A DNA stretch of 64,000 bases from Muribaculaceae bacterium Isolate-037 (Harlan) (GCA_003762615.1 RIAZ01000015.1:53466-117465); one strand, 5' to 3'; counted from the first letter of the stretch, positions 9,901-19,385 are shown. Made by a program: numbers and translations. Notes: generated by a model from the letters alone, not told the origin.

Positions 9901-11950
9901 GCTTGACAATATCAAGATACAGGATTTCCTACAGTTATCGGTGTTCGCCCCCCCTGTTACAGCATCTGTTGATGCTGATCTTAATGTCGGATACGTCAAT
10001 GATTGGTTGTATGGTGGAGGTAGCCTTTCCGTGACAGATTTCACGTACGACAAATTGCGTGTGGGAGATTTTGACCTTGGTCTGAGGGCAGGACGCAACA
10101 ACGATGGTTCTACCGGCGCGTTGCTGAACCTAAAGATAGATAAGCAGGATGCAATGGTGGCAAAGATGATGCTGCGCCCCGATTCAGTGGGTAACCTGGA
10201 ACCTAAGAAATTGGGGTTGGAACTCACGCGCTTCCCCTTGTCAGTGGCAAATCCGTTCCTTGGCAATGATGTGGCGAGACTGTCGGGTTATCTTAATGGA
10301 GAATTTGATATGTCGGGCACGTTCACGTCTCCCGTCTTCAATGGAAATCTGGCGTGTGATTCAGTGAGTGTCTTTGTGCCTATGATCGGTTCTGCCTTGA
10401 AATTCGGACAGGACTCAATCAACGTCGCTGACAATATACTTAGTATGAATGGATTCAATATATGGGGAGCCAACAACAATCCTCTTGTGCTGAATGGTGA
10501 GGTTGATGCGCGGAATTTCTCATCCATATTGTTTAACCTCACAATGAATGCAAGCAATTTCCAGCTTATCGGCAACACCAAGAAGGCGAAAAGCGACATA
10601 TATGGCAAATTGTTTATGGATCTTAACGGTTCAGCCTCCGGTGCGCTTGACCATCTCAACCTGACTGCGGATGTGAATGTGCTTTCTGCCACTGACGTGA
10701 CATATGCAGTGTCACCCACAACGGCGCAGCTTACGCAGCAGGATGCCTCCGATGTAGTGAAGTTTGTCAACTTCAACGATACGACGAAAGTGGTTGTCGC
10801 CGACAGCGTGGCTCCGGCTATGGCTATGAGAATAGTGGCGGGTCTTACGATACAGCCCGGAGTGCAGGTGACGGTTGACATACCGGGCACTGCCACTACC
10901 GGCAACGGTAAAGTGGAAGTATCTCCATCGGGCACTCTTAATTACTTCCAGAACTATATGGGTGATATGCGTCTTAACGGACAGCTGACGGTAGGCAACG
11001 GCTACGTCAGATATAGTGTGCCGATGGTGGGTGAGAAGAAGTTTGTGTTCAATCCCAATAGCAACGTGCATTGGAATGGAGATATTATGAATCCTACACT
11101 CAATATATCCGCTACCGATGATGTAAAGGCAAATCTTCTCCAGAACGGCAATTCTCGTATTGTCAACTTCCTGGTGAAACTTGCCGTATCCAATACGCTC
11201 TCTTCTCCGAAGGTGGAGTTTGACCTGTCAACGGAAGACGACATGACCGTGCAGAACGAACTGTTGTCGATGAGTGCTGACCAGAGGAGCATGGCGGCGA
11301 TCAACCTCTTGCTTACCGGACAGTATAGCGGTCAGGGTGTCAGGACAGCAAGCAACGACCTTCTCCAGGGGCAGCTCTATGGTCTGCTCACATCGCAGCT
11401 CAACAGTTGGCTGGCAAATAATGTGAAGGGCGTAGACCTCAGTTTCGGCGTCGATCAGTATAACAAGACGGTCAACGGAGAGACCGGAAGCACGATGAGC
11501 TATAGCTACAGCATGTCGAAGTCATTGTTCGACAACCGCTTCAAGATCTCAGTCGGCGGCAACTACACCACTGATGCCTCTGCCGATGAGAACTTCTCGG
11601 AGAATCTGATAAGCGACATATCGTTTGAATACATGCTGAAGCAGACGAGCAACGTCACCATGTATATGCGTCTGTTCCGCCACACGGGCTACGAAAGTAT
11701 CCTTGAGGGTGAGATTACGGAGACTGGTGTCGGTTTCGTGATGAAACGCCGTCTTGCAAATCTCCGCAATCTGTTCAGGCTTAGCACGTGGATACCGGAA
11801 AAGAAATCCGATCTTATTGCGCGTCCGATGTTCCCGGCATTGCCAAAAGATTCGGTGCCTAAGGACAGCACTGAAGTTGTGCCTCCCGGCGAGAGTGCGG
11901 TTATAAAAGAGGATAGTATAAAACCCGATTCCATCACCAATAAAGAATGA
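6983..11950 (+). CDS. tamB: TamB-like translocation and assembly module / AsmA-like bridge protein
   Basis: TamB-family proteins span the periplasm and work with a BamA-like partner in outer-membrane protein insertion or lipid transport. The product is 1,655 residues: a cytoplasmic basic N-terminus, one membrane anchor (about 36-58), a very long repetitive beta-rich region typical of repeating beta-groove proteins, and a C-terminal DUF490/TamB domain (about 1250-1600, with NLLLTGQYSG and SYSMSKSLFDNRFKISVGG). It lies 7 bp upstream of a BamA/TamA-like lipoprotein gene, the conserved tamB-tamL pairing of Bacteroidetes. The ATG at 6983 is preceded by an AT-rich, AC-rich leader. Confidence 0.9.
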   Translation: MSETNKDIDLEQGNAPTPDHEDGKKPRRHLIRNKWLRITLKTLMWLLLVLIALPILLYVPPVQTFVKNMACDIVQKSTGMKIGIDRFRLRWPVDVALSGVTVVEAGGDTMVYAKEVIADVKLRPLFSLDVDINRLRLIDGYYRMVSPDSSMVLKVKAGLLEVDDKSSANMASGSILLNKGVLKDGNLSLYMDVWKQKPTPTDTAAVPFLIKANELRLDNFRFDMSMLPTIDTLSLKAGSLMLRNGVVDLGNNKVSASYLGAADGDVTYYTPTPEYLASHPAPVADTVQATPSQPMIIRGDTVELNRFAAIYAVKDATPMPGFDPSYIEVKDVDIALSGFYNAASTVELPIVRIAAKERSGLQITEGSGVVSVDSAGLALKDLQVKTLYSSLSATAGIPFALMEMKPEAPLDVKASGSLGMPDIEAFMPTLNTYIGKIPSRTPLNFDLGAKGTLADVDIPGLTITMPGVLSLNASGHAQNALDYKRLKARLKYEGNVVNPGIVEGMLGKLPMRIPVLKLKGDATADNQNYGVNFSLMTSAGDLAAQGKVGMTSERYDANLKVREVNVAYFMPELGIGKVTGSMTASGAGFNPTLDNAVTDVKLDINSLVYQKKILKDITADVTLSDGNYDLVATSDNSGMRFRVEGAGTLAPDLYTFDITGNLREIDLHELGISPEVNNGKMDITLRGSASPEKWLYNADIRLDKVEWTSGNQYFSVPGALTASFKSTVDRVNARMDASMTSVEFAGDTGLQPLVESFSLVADSVMHQVKERNLDVAGIQRTLPSFRFDVNASGKGLVGQYLHTMGMSIDTVYAHLSNDSLISGHVGLLEASNGTMRADTLSLNLRQRGKLLDYYMHMGNRSNNSLAEFADVNLNGYFGSNRVLLSMTQFNQKGEIGYRLGMTGAVTDSVVSVHFTPLKATIAYMPWKFNDDNHIDYNLLTKRVDANLMANSKESSILMQTQEGKNGNDELHLVLDNIKIQDFLQLSVFAPPVTASVDADLNVGYVNDWLYGGGSLSVTDFTYDKLRVGDFDLGLRAGRNNDGSTGALLNLKIDKQDAMVAKMMLRPDSVGNLEPKKLGLELTRFPLSVANPFLGNDVARLSGYLNGEFDMSGTFTSPVFNGNLACDSVSVFVPMIGSALKFGQDSINVADNILSMNGFNIWGANNNPLVLNGEVDARNFSSILFNLTMNASNFQLIGNTKKAKSDIYGKLFMDLNGSASGALDHLNLTADVNVLSATDVTYAVSPTTAQLTQQDASDVVKFVNFNDTTKVVVADSVAPAMAMRIVAGLTIQPGVQVTVDIPGTATTGNGKVEVSPSGTLNYFQNYMGDMRLNGQLTVGNGYVRYSVPMVGEKKFVFNPNSNVHWNGDIMNPTLNISATDDVKANLLQNGNSRIVNFLVKLAVSNTLSSPKVEFDLSTEDDMTVQNELLSMSADQRSMAAINLLLTGQYSGQGVRTASNDLLQGQLYGLLTSQLNSWLANNVKGVDLSFGVDQYNKTVNGETGSTMSYSYSMSKSLFDNRFKISVGGNYTTDASADENFSENLISDISFEYMLKQTSNVTMYMRLFRHTGYESILEGEITETGVGFVMKRRLANLRNLFRLSTWIPEKKSDLIARPMFPALPKDSVPKDSTEVVPPGESAVIKEDSIKPDSITNKE

Positions 11951-11957
11951 CAGGATT

Positions 11958-14261
11958 ATGATGACCAGAAATATAAGGATATATATGCCGTTGATTGCAT
12001 TGGCAGTCATGGCTTTGGCGGCGGTGTCTTGTTCCACCACCCGTCGTCTGGGTGCCGGAGAGACACGCTACACCGGTGTCGGGAAATTTAATGTGGAGAC
12101 ACCCGGAGATGAGAAGGCTCCTATTGCGCTTGTCGACGGGCTGAAAGAGGCTGCCAACTGTGACGCCAATGACTACGTGGTGGCTCCCTTCATAAAGATT
12201 CCTCTCGGTCTTTGGGTCTACAACAACTGGAACGACAGTGCCGGCGGACTCAAAGGATGGCTGTATAATAAACTTGTGAAGGCTCCTGTGCTGATAAGTG
12301 AGGTGAGGCCTGAGATGCGTGTCAAGCTGATGGAGCAGATTCTGGATAATAATGGATATTTCGGCTCTACCGCCACTTACGACATACGCTACAGCAAGAC
12401 CAATCATAAGAAAGCCGGTGTGGACTATGAGATCCGCCTTACCAATCCGTATCGCATAGATTCCATCATTTATCTTGACAAGCCGGAACCGATGGCGCGC
12501 TTTGTTGATTCCGTGGCGAAGAAAAGTCCGTATCTGCAGAAAGGTGAGGTGTTTTGTGTGGATTCCCTTGCCTCCGAACGTATCCGTATCGTCAATGCAA
12601 TGCGCAACAGGGGATATTATTATTTCCGTCCGGAATATATTGAGTTCCTGGCAGATTCATTGATCACCCCCGGCAATGTGGCGATCAAACTGACAATCGC
12701 CGCCAACACTCCCAAGATGGCACGCCAGCAATATCGCACAGGCAATATCTACACCACTATCCTGCGTGACAGCCAGAGCGATCCCGGCACGCCGGATACA
12801 ATCCCTACTAAGCGAGGCGACGTCATAGTAATGCGTCCTGCCCGGTTGAGGAAGAATCTCATACCCTCATGCGTGACATTCCGCGAGGGGAAGATATTTT
12901 CTGTGCGTGATATGAATCGCACGCAGACGCGTCTTTCCCGTCTCGGTATATTCGGCAACATACAGATACAGCCGGTGCCTGTGGACACCACTTCCGGAAA
13001 CGCCACCCTTGATGTCTACACCACCTGCCAGTTTGATCAGCCGATTGAGGCTTCGATAGAGGTGAACGCCACTTCGAAATCCAACAGTTATCTTGGTCCG
13101 GGTCTTATCCTCGGTCTGTCGCATAACAATCTCTTCGGCGGTGGCGAGAGACTTGGGTTGCAGCTTACTGCCGCCTATGAATGGCAGACGGGACGCAACC
13201 GTGGAAGCGTGTTCAACAGTTACGAATTCGGACTGAATGCGAGTCTTGCTTTCCCGCGTATGTTGGCTCCAAGTTTTATAAAGCGTACCAACAGGGAACT
13301 TAACTGGACCACAATCAATCTCGGCGCAAGCATATTGAACCGTCCGCACTTCTTCAAGCTGGCGGAGTTCAATACCGGCATCACATACGAATGGAAAGCA
13401 TCACGTAATTCCGTCAATCAGTTCACTCCATTCAAGCTCTCCTACAATAAGCTGATCTCCACCACCCATGAGTTTGACTCGATCATGTCGCAGAATCCTG
13501 CCGTGGCACTCAGTTTCCAGAATCAGTTTATCCCGCAGATGTCATACACCTATACTCTCGACAAGTTTTTTGAACGCGAGCGTATCAATGGCATCAATTT
13601 CTCCGTTACAGTGACAGAGGCGGGCAATATCTTCAATGGTATATGGAGTGCGTGTGGCGTGAAAGGTGAGAAGAAGCTGTTCGGCACCCCCTTCTCACAG
13701 TTTGTGAAGGGACAGGCGCAACTTGTCTACAGCCGCCGGTTGATTAAGGCGACAGACCATTGGCTTGTGTCGAGAGTGCTTATCGGAGCCGCCCACGCCT
13801 ACGGAAATTCGCGTGAGGTGCCATATTCAGAGCAGTTCTATATCGGGGGTGCCAACTCCATACGAGCATTCACGGTAAGGTCAATAGGTCCCGGTTCGTA
13901 TCGGGCACCGGAATCTGTCAAGGATGGATATTTTGACCAGACCGGTACGTTTAAACTGGAATTGAATACGGAATACCGTTTCCCGATAGTGAGTGTGCTT
14001 CATGGGGCAGTATTTCTTGATGCCGGCAATATATGGCTTCTTAAGAATGACCCGATGCGTCCCGGAGGTCAGTTGCAAGGGGCTACTTTCCTGAAGGATA
14101 TCGCTCTGGGCACAGGTGTGGGACTTCGTGTAGATATCGGCATGATGGTGATACGTGGTGATCTCGGTTATGGTCTTCACGCACCATATAAGCCTGGATA
14201 TTTCAACATACCGTTTAAGGATGCCTTCGCCTTCCATCTTGCAATAGGCTATCCATTCTGA
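11958..14261 (+). CDS. tamL: TamL: BamA/TamA-family outer-membrane lipoprotein
   Basis: The 767-residue product belongs to the Omp85 superfamily that inserts beta-barrel proteins into the outer membrane. It begins with a lipoprotein signal peptide with lipobox AVSC (Cys25), which separates Bacteroidetes TamL from unlipidated TamA. POTRA-like segments follow (about 35-350), then a 16-strand-like barrel with the family motifs YIGGANSIRAFTVRSIGPG (about 632-650) and FLDAGNIWLL, ending in aromatic-terminated AIGYPF. The partner tamB lies 7 bp upstream. The next small membrane-protein gene starts 2 bp downstream, so the three are probably one operon. Confidence 0.9.
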   Translation: MMTRNIRIYMPLIALAVMALAAVSCSTTRRLGAGETRYTGVGKFNVETPGDEKAPIALVDGLKEAANCDANDYVVAPFIKIPLGLWVYNNWNDSAGGLKGWLYNKLVKAPVLISEVRPEMRVKLMEQILDNNGYFGSTATYDIRYSKTNHKKAGVDYEIRLTNPYRIDSIIYLDKPEPMARFVDSVAKKSPYLQKGEVFCVDSLASERIRIVNAMRNRGYYYFRPEYIEFLADSLITPGNVAIKLTIAANTPKMARQQYRTGNIYTTILRDSQSDPGTPDTIPTKRGDVIVMRPARLRKNLIPSCVTFREGKIFSVRDMNRTQTRLSRLGIFGNIQIQPVPVDTTSGNATLDVYTTCQFDQPIEASIEVNATSKSNSYLGPGLILGLSHNNLFGGGERLGLQLTAAYEWQTGRNRGSVFNSYEFGLNASLAFPRMLAPSFIKRTNRELNWTTINLGASILNRPHFFKLAEFNTGITYEWKASRNSVNQFTPFKLSYNKLISTTHEFDSIMSQNPAVALSFQNQFIPQMSYTYTLDKFFERERINGINFSVTVTEAGNIFNGIWSACGVKGEKKLFGTPFSQFVKGQAQLVYSRRLIKATDHWLVSRVLIGAAHAYGNSREVPYSEQFYIGGANSIRAFTVRSIGPGSYRAPESVKDGYFDQTGTFKLELNTEYRFPIVSVLHGAVFLDAGNIWLLKNDPMRPGGQLQGATFLKDIALGTGVGLRVDIGMMVIRGDLGYGLHAPYKPGYFNIPFKDAFAFHLAIGYPF

Positions 14262-14263
14262 TT

Positions 14264-14593
14264 ATGAAAAAGAATCCACTGACATCATCCGAGAGACGCG
14301 GCGTAATTGTAGTCGCGGCTCTCGCTTTGTTTATTACCGGCATCGGACTTATATTCCGGCAGTGCGACAGCAAGGATGACGACATCTCTCCGGCTGATAT
14401 TGAGATATTGGTTGACGGTGATTCCCTGAATAATGCGGCAAAGGAATCTGCGGAGGTGAACGGGAAACGTGCCCGACGGAAGCGGAGGAACAGGTCTGAT
14501 TCTGTCTCCGGGAAGAGGGAACGTGTTGTTACTGCTCCCCGTAGGCGTAATTTCCTTGATGAACGGTTATTTGATGATATAGGGAGAAGATGA
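14264..14593 (+). CDS. Small single-pass membrane protein of unknown function
   Basis: The 109-residue product has one hydrophobic helix (about 13-31, VIVVAALALFITGIGLIF), a short acidic stretch, then a strongly basic tail rich in RRKRRNR and ending DDIGRR. I do not recognise a domain. It sits 2 bp after tamL and its stop overlaps the next gene's start (ATGA type), so it is translated as part of the tamB-tamL unit. A role alongside the Tam machinery is only guilt by association. Confidence 0.6.
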   Translation: MKKNPLTSSERRGVIVVAALALFITGIGLIFRQCDSKDDDISPADIEILVDGDSLNNAAKESAEVNGKRARRKRRNRSDSVSGKRERVVTAPRRRNFLDERLFDDIGRR

Positions 14594-15432
14594 GGAAGAG
14601 TATAGACATAGCTATAGCCACGTTCGGCATCCGCATAGAGTGGGTGGAGAGGATGCTGCTTCCACCCATTGAGGGGGTACGATATGTTATTTCTTGGCAA
14701 CGTCACGAAGGTATGCCGTTGCCGGAGGGATTGGAGTGTAGGGGAGATGTAGAGGTGTGGCGGCTTGATGAGGAGGGAGTGTCGCGTAACCGCAACAATG
14801 CCTTGTCGCATTGCCGCAGTGGGCTGGTGGTCGTGGCGGATGATGATCTTGTGTTCCGTAAGGAGGATCTGGAAGGGGTAGCGGATGCCTTTGCGGATCA
14901 GCCGTCGATTGACGTCGCGCTCTTCCGGGCGGATATGCCCGGAGGGAAGCGGTATCCATCCTCCAATTGCCGTCTTGGATTGCCATTCCCGAAAGGGTAT
15001 TGGGTCTCCTGTGTGGAGATAGTTTTCCGCAGGGATAGGATAGGCGATTTGCAGTTCCATCCCGGTTTCGGACCCGGTGCAGACGTGCTGGGATTTGGAA
15101 GGATGATGCTTGGATGTGGGGAGGACGAGATGTTTGTGGTATCGGCTATAAGGAGGGGTTACGACTGCCGGTATATCGACAGGCGTCTATGCGCCCATCC
15201 GCAGCCCTCCACAGGGGGACGGGCTACGGCTCCGATACTGCGAGGACAAGGCGCAGTGATGTCAATGATATATTCCCCGGTGAGTCTGTTGCTGCGCATC
15301 CCGTTGAAAGCATGGCGTGCAAGCCGCAACGGCACCATAAATTTGCCCACAGCGCTACGCGCCCTCATCGAGGGTGTAAGAGCAAAAAGAAAGCTCCTTG
15401 CCTATCCCTCCCGCTACCACTGGAAGCTATAA
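14590..15432 (+). CDS. Family-2-like glycosyltransferase
   Basis: A 280-residue GT-A-fold protein. IDIAIATFGIRIEWVERML at the N-terminus, the SRNRNNALSHC segment (about 60-70) and the acidic VVVADDDLVF (about 77-86, a DxD-type metal/nucleotide-sugar site) fit glycosyltransferase family 2. The central CGEDEMFVVSAIRRGY region resembles the GT2 EDxD/ED acceptor motif. It has no signal peptide or obvious membrane segment. It overlaps the preceding small gene by 4 bp. The substrate cannot be predicted. It converges on the type III Res gene with 53 bp between them and no strong terminator. Confidence 0.7.
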   Translation: MRKSIDIAIATFGIRIEWVERMLLPPIEGVRYVISWQRHEGMPLPEGLECRGDVEVWRLDEEGVSRNRNNALSHCRSGLVVVADDDLVFRKEDLEGVADAFADQPSIDVALFRADMPGGKRYPSSNCRLGLPFPKGYWVSCVEIVFRRDRIGDLQFHPGFGPGADVLGFGRMMLGCGEDEMFVVSAIRRGYDCRYIDRRLCAHPQPSTGGRATAPILRGQGAVMSMIYSPVSLLLRIPLKAWRASRNGTINLPTALRALIEGVRAKRKLLAYPSRYHWKL

Positions 15433-15485
15433 GACCCCCTCTCAAAAATGGAATCTTATCGCTTTTTATGAATGGAGTCTAAATT

Positions 15486-18400
15486 TTATTTCGCAGAAGT
15501 CATAGCATCGATAAGGTCTTGGTAACAAGTTACTTTATGATACTTGACATTGTCCGTAGAGATTTCTTCGAAAAGTTGGGCGCAACAGTCGATCTTGGCA
15601 TTTTCTATTGCGTTGAGCTGCATGGATTGTAATGAGCCTTTGGTCTCTGCAATGAAGAAAATATGTTTGACGTCCCCTTTTTGCATGGCAATTGCCCAGT
15701 CGGGAGCGTAGTTCCCTACGGGGGTGGGAATACTGAATGTCCGGGGCAGTTTGGCATACACCGCGACTTCATTCGCTTCATCCAGATCGTGTGCAAAGTC
15801 GCGCTCACCCTTACTGTCGGAAACAACATAATCGGTTATATGCTTTGAAGACTGAACAGCCTTGTCAAAGTCAGCACGGCTTGCCGCAGTGAAGATATCG
15901 GAATTATATTTCCCTTCTGTGAGATGATAGTGGATATGGTCAACGATCATCGTGGCTTTCTGCTCACGAATTATCTCCACTACCTTACGGATAAACTCTT
16001 CGGGATTATTGCGGAACAAAGCGAGTTTTGCAGGACTAAGCCCCTGAAGGATTTTTGCGGCAGTTCGTCGGGTGATATTGGCCCCTTTTGCCACCTGACC
16101 GATAAGGTCATATTTTACTGATGATGTGCTCACATCAGTCAACTCATTTGACGTTGACTTGGTATCTCCAAACTGCGTTACATCCTCAACATCCTGCTGA
16201 CCCTCAATCTTGATATAGAGTAACGTGCGTACTTTCAATTCATCGGTATTGAGATGCAATATGGCATTGTCAATCAACTCCACAGAGTCATAACTTACTG
16301 TATATACATACCGGTGGTTGATGGCTTTCCACAAAGCCTGAAATTCCGGTTTGGCAAAGTTGGCATTGAGTTTTGGTTCGGGCAACTTTGTCTTACCTCC
16401 ATTTTCAGTCATATCTTCAAGCAGTGAGGGGTCGAAGATGGAGTTGATAAGGCGGGTCACACCCTCTGCTATTGGAGCGAGTTTTTCTCCGTATGGAGCA
16501 ACCGATCCATCGGCAACGTCCTCATGATATTTCGGGGTGATATCCCCGGTGTCATCCACATAGTCATTATCTTCAAGATAAATCATTATGCGGGCTGCCT
16601 CAGAGTCTGTGATGACATGTGGCAGACCATCAACTTTGATTGTCTTACCCTCAAAGTAGTTTGTGGAGGCTTTGGATGCACGTTCTCTCAATGCTTCTCG
16701 TGTTTCACGTTGTAGGTCTTTTGTGAAGTTGGCGTAGCTTTCATTAGCTATTACGGTAAGCACATTGATATTATGCACTTCATCGCCAAGCAGTTCTTTA
16801 TCCTGACGAATGCCATTCTTGTCGACACATATACGCAATCCGCGGCCAACCTCCTGACGTTTTGCAGTTGTGGAATTGCTGTGGCGAAGTGTGCAAATTT
16901 GGAACACGTTGGGATTGTCCCAACCCTCGCGCAGTGCCGAATGAGAGAAGATAAAACGTGTAGGTTCGTCAAAACTGAGCAGACGCTCTTTGTCACGAAG
17001 GATAAGGTCGTAGTCCGACGCTTCCTCGCTTATGTCAGAACCGCGCTTTGTCTTGGTGTCTATCATCTTCCCCTTCTTGTCAATTGAGAAGTAGCCGCGA
17101 TGAGTCTGATATGGCGCGAATCGACGCAGATACTTGTTATACTCCTCATCGAAGATGTGGAACTCGTCATTTACAAGGCGTGCATATTCCTCTTCAAATA
17201 TCTGTTGGAAAATACCTTTGACCGGATTACCAACGCTATCGTAAGAGCGGTATTTCACTACTTCATCAATGAAGAAAAGCGACAGGCACTTGATGCCTTT
17301 TTTGAATAACAGGCGTTCTTTCTCAAAATGAGCCTTGATAGTCTCCCGGATTTGAACACGCTGTATATGCAGCTCGTTTGTATCACCAACGACATCCCCC
17401 CTGCGGAGTGTAACACCATTGGTAAAAGTCACATACCCGACAGGTTGTGTATCGGAACCGGGGAATATCTCAGCAACAGTATAGTCCTTATACTGAAGCA
17501 GTTCATTGGACTCAACAAAAAGGGAATCGCCGACCCCAAAGGTTTTGAAATGTCGGCGTGGTTCACCGGCGGCATTCTTCACCTCAATGGATATTCTTGC
17601 CATTGGAGGTTTGCTTGGCGACAATATGATATTGTCAAGATACATATAGCCATTAGTGCCACGAAGGTTTTTCAATTCAAAACCGATAACCTTGATGCGC
17701 TTCACAAGACGCTCACGGTAGGCATCGAGCGCATCGAGGGCGTAGACGGTATCGTGTTTAGTTTTGTGCGTGGCTGAGTAGTTAAGCACAAAAAGCGGAT
17801 TGAATTTTTTGAGAGCGGTTTGCGTGGCTGCACCCTCCATTTTCTGCGGCTCATCCATAATGACAATGGGGCGGTTGGCGGCAATCACATCGATAGGGCG
17901 GCGGGAAGCGAACTCGTCGCGCTTGGAATATATTATGCGGCTCTCCTTGCTCCTGCCTCCCTCTTTCATAGAGGCGGCGAATGCCTGGGTGTTTATAATC
18001 ATCACATTCAGTCCGGCATCCTGTGAGAATTGGTCAAGCTGGTTGAGGTTTGACGAGTTATAGATGAACCAACGAGCTTTCTTACCATACTGCTCCATGA
18101 AGTGTTCTTCAAGCATACGGAAAGATTTTGCCACGCCCTCTCGGATAGCAATACTTGGCACGACTATGATGAACTTCGACCAGCCGTATAGCTTGTTAAG
18201 TTCGAACATCGTTTTGATATAGACGTATGTTTTACCGGTACCGGTTTCCATTTCCACATCGAGATTGACTGCACCGAGACCTTCAATATTGCTTAGTGAT
18301 TTGGAGAGTGGTACTCCGGCTGTTGTCTGAACCGCGTGGAGATTTTCAAGCAACTGCTTTGACGTAAGCTCTACATCGGCATTACGGTAGCCGTCATCGT

Positions 18401-18548
18401 CACCATCGAAGTGGATTACTCCTTTAATTCGTTTACCGAGGTCGCGGCGATACTTGGAGGCATCTCTGTTGGGTTGTCCGGTGAAAATGTCGGTTGTGTT
18501 CTTCACCGCCTCTGTTTGATATGACTGTATCTTAAATTTGAATTTCAT
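15486..18548 (-). CDS. res: Type III restriction enzyme, Res subunit
   Basis: Res is the ATP-dependent translocating and cleaving subunit of a type III restriction-modification enzyme. The 1,020-residue product has a superfamily-2 motor: Walker A ETGTGKT (101-107), motif II DEPQ (232-235, the usual type III variant of DEAD), motif III YSATH, and motif VI QEVGRGLRI. A C-terminal PD-(D/E)xK nuclease follows, with PDWA and AETKG in the last 80 residues. All catalytic motifs look intact. Its start overlaps the zeta-toxin gene by 17 bp, so it is read on the same message. The matching mod gene lies about 930 bp upstream, separated from it by the toxin module. Confidence 0.93.
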   Translation of the reverse strand: MKFKFKIQSYQTEAVKNTTDIFTGQPNRDASKYRRDLGKRIKGVIHFDGDDDGYRNADVELTSKQLLENLHAVQTTAGVPLSKSLSNIEGLGAVNLDVEMETGTGKTYVYIKTMFELNKLYGWSKFIIVVPSIAIREGVAKSFRMLEEHFMEQYGKKARWFIYNSSNLNQLDQFSQDAGLNVMIINTQAFAASMKEGGRSKESRIIYSKRDEFASRRPIDVIAANRPIVIMDEPQKMEGAATQTALKKFNPLFVLNYSATHKTKHDTVYALDALDAYRERLVKRIKVIGFELKNLRGTNGYMYLDNIILSPSKPPMARISIEVKNAAGEPRRHFKTFGVGDSLFVESNELLQYKDYTVAEIFPGSDTQPVGYVTFTNGVTLRRGDVVGDTNELHIQRVQIRETIKAHFEKERLLFKKGIKCLSLFFIDEVVKYRSYDSVGNPVKGIFQQIFEEEYARLVNDEFHIFDEEYNKYLRRFAPYQTHRGYFSIDKKGKMIDTKTKRGSDISEEASDYDLILRDKERLLSFDEPTRFIFSHSALREGWDNPNVFQICTLRHSNSTTAKRQEVGRGLRICVDKNGIRQDKELLGDEVHNINVLTVIANESYANFTKDLQRETREALRERASKASTNYFEGKTIKVDGLPHVITDSEAARIMIYLEDNDYVDDTGDITPKYHEDVADGSVAPYGEKLAPIAEGVTRLINSIFDPSLLEDMTENGGKTKLPEPKLNANFAKPEFQALWKAINHRYVYTVSYDSVELIDNAILHLNTDELKVRTLLYIKIEGQQDVEDVTQFGDTKSTSNELTDVSTSSVKYDLIGQVAKGANITRRTAAKILQGLSPAKLALFRNNPEEFIRKVVEIIREQKATMIVDHIHYHLTEGKYNSDIFTAASRADFDKAVQSSKHITDYVVSDSKGERDFAHDLDEANEVAVYAKLPRTFSIPTPVGNYAPDWAIAMQKGDVKHIFFIAETKGSLQSMQLNAIENAKIDCCAQLFEEISTDNVKYHKVTCYQDLIDAMTSAK

Positions 18549-19149
18549 TGTTAGGTAAAATGTTTTTTGCCCATTCCGGCAGTTTATCTACATACATTTT
18601 ACCCAAAACACCATTCGACAATCGGAAAAGAGGCTTTGCCTCCTCTCCATCTATTGAGTTATCGTAGACATAAAGCCTGTCTACTACGTTTGCGATTAAT
18701 TCGCAGTTAAGAATTGATTTGTAATACCTTGAGATAATTTTTGCAATCGGAACATCATGTCCGCCCTCCATTACTCGTTTAGTGATTCGTGATGCGTTGA
18801 TGGAGGGATGTTTGGTTGCAATAAAGAACAATCTTATAAAAAATCCGGCTTCTTTCGCCCTTAAAATAAAATCAATTTTATCTTGAGCGGAAAAAACGGA
18901 TTCAAACACAAAACTGGACTTTTCTTTGAGATTTTTCTCCCTCAATTCTGAGCAATATTTGGCGGCGTTAAGTACAGCTTCCTTGGAGTTCCAGTCGCCA
19001 AAAACATCTTTTGCCACCTGATCAGGATTGATATAGATTGTTCCTTCAGCCCATTCATGGTGCAGGAATTTTTGCGTAACAGTGGTTTTGCCGGATCCGT
19101 TAGGTCCGGCAATAACTATAAGCTCCGGTTTGTGATTAGGTTTAACCAT
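18532..19149 (-). CDS. Zeta-toxin-like P-loop kinase
   Basis: The 205-residue product has Walker A AGPNGSGKTT (14-23), INPDQVAKD (about 46-54) and a FESVFS segment (about 83-88). These are the layout of zeta/PezT-type kinases that phosphorylate UDP-N-acetylglucosamine or related sugars. The homology is by motif order only, and some Bacteroidales relatives may have other substrates. It overlaps a 69-residue gene upstream by 8 bp and the res gene downstream by 17 bp, so all three are translationally coupled. Its location between mod and res is unusual. Confidence 0.75.
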   Translation of the reverse strand: MVKPNHKPELIVIAGPNGSGKTTVTQKFLHHEWAEGTIYINPDQVAKDVFGDWNSKEAVLNAAKYCSELREKNLKEKSSFVFESVFSAQDKIDFILRAKEAGFFIRLFFIATKHPSINASRITKRVMEGGHDVPIAKIISRYYKSILNCELIANVVDRLYVYDNSIDGEEAKPLFRLSNGVLGKMYVDKLPEWAKNILPNNEIQI

Positions 19150-19351
19150 TGATTGCGGATTTAATTTGATTGCTCCACTTGGCGCGTAATTCTTTTCTCA
19201 TCAAATCTATTTTCATAGAAATTTGTGCTTCAGCTGCCTGATGCCGGGCGATAGCTGTTTCAGCCGCCTCTTTCATGATTTGGCTAAGTCGTTCGTCACC
19301 GGGTTCAAGACCTGACACAAAACGATAAGAATTGAGTTCCTGTTCCGACAT
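19142..19351 (-). CDS. Small partner of the zeta-like kinase (putative antitoxin)
   Basis: A 69-residue, highly helical, charged protein beginning MSEQELNSYRFVSGLEPGDE and continuing with an Ala/Glu/Lys-rich helix. It overlaps the start of the zeta-like gene by 8 bp. A small helical protein directly upstream of a zeta-family kinase is the standard toxin-antitoxin order. I infer the antitoxin role from this context, since the sequence does not resemble epsilon antitoxin. It has its own promoter-like box upstream (19378-19385). Confidence 0.6.
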   Translation of the reverse strand: MSEQELNSYRFVSGLEPGDERLSQIMKEAAETAIARHQAAEAQISMKIDLMRKELRAKWSNQIKSAING

Positions 19352-19377
19352 GTTATTTTTAATTACATATTAATCTA

Positions 19378-19385
19378 CAAATATA
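19378..19385 (-). promoter_or_regulatory. TAnnTTTG -7 box for the zeta module and res
   Basis: On the reverse strand TATATTTG lies 27 bp before the ATG of the small putative antitoxin, in the 125-bp AT-rich gap after mod. It implies that the toxin module and the downstream res gene can be transcribed separately from mod. A small GTGTC/GACAC hairpin without a T-run lies just after the mod stop. Confidence 0.5.
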
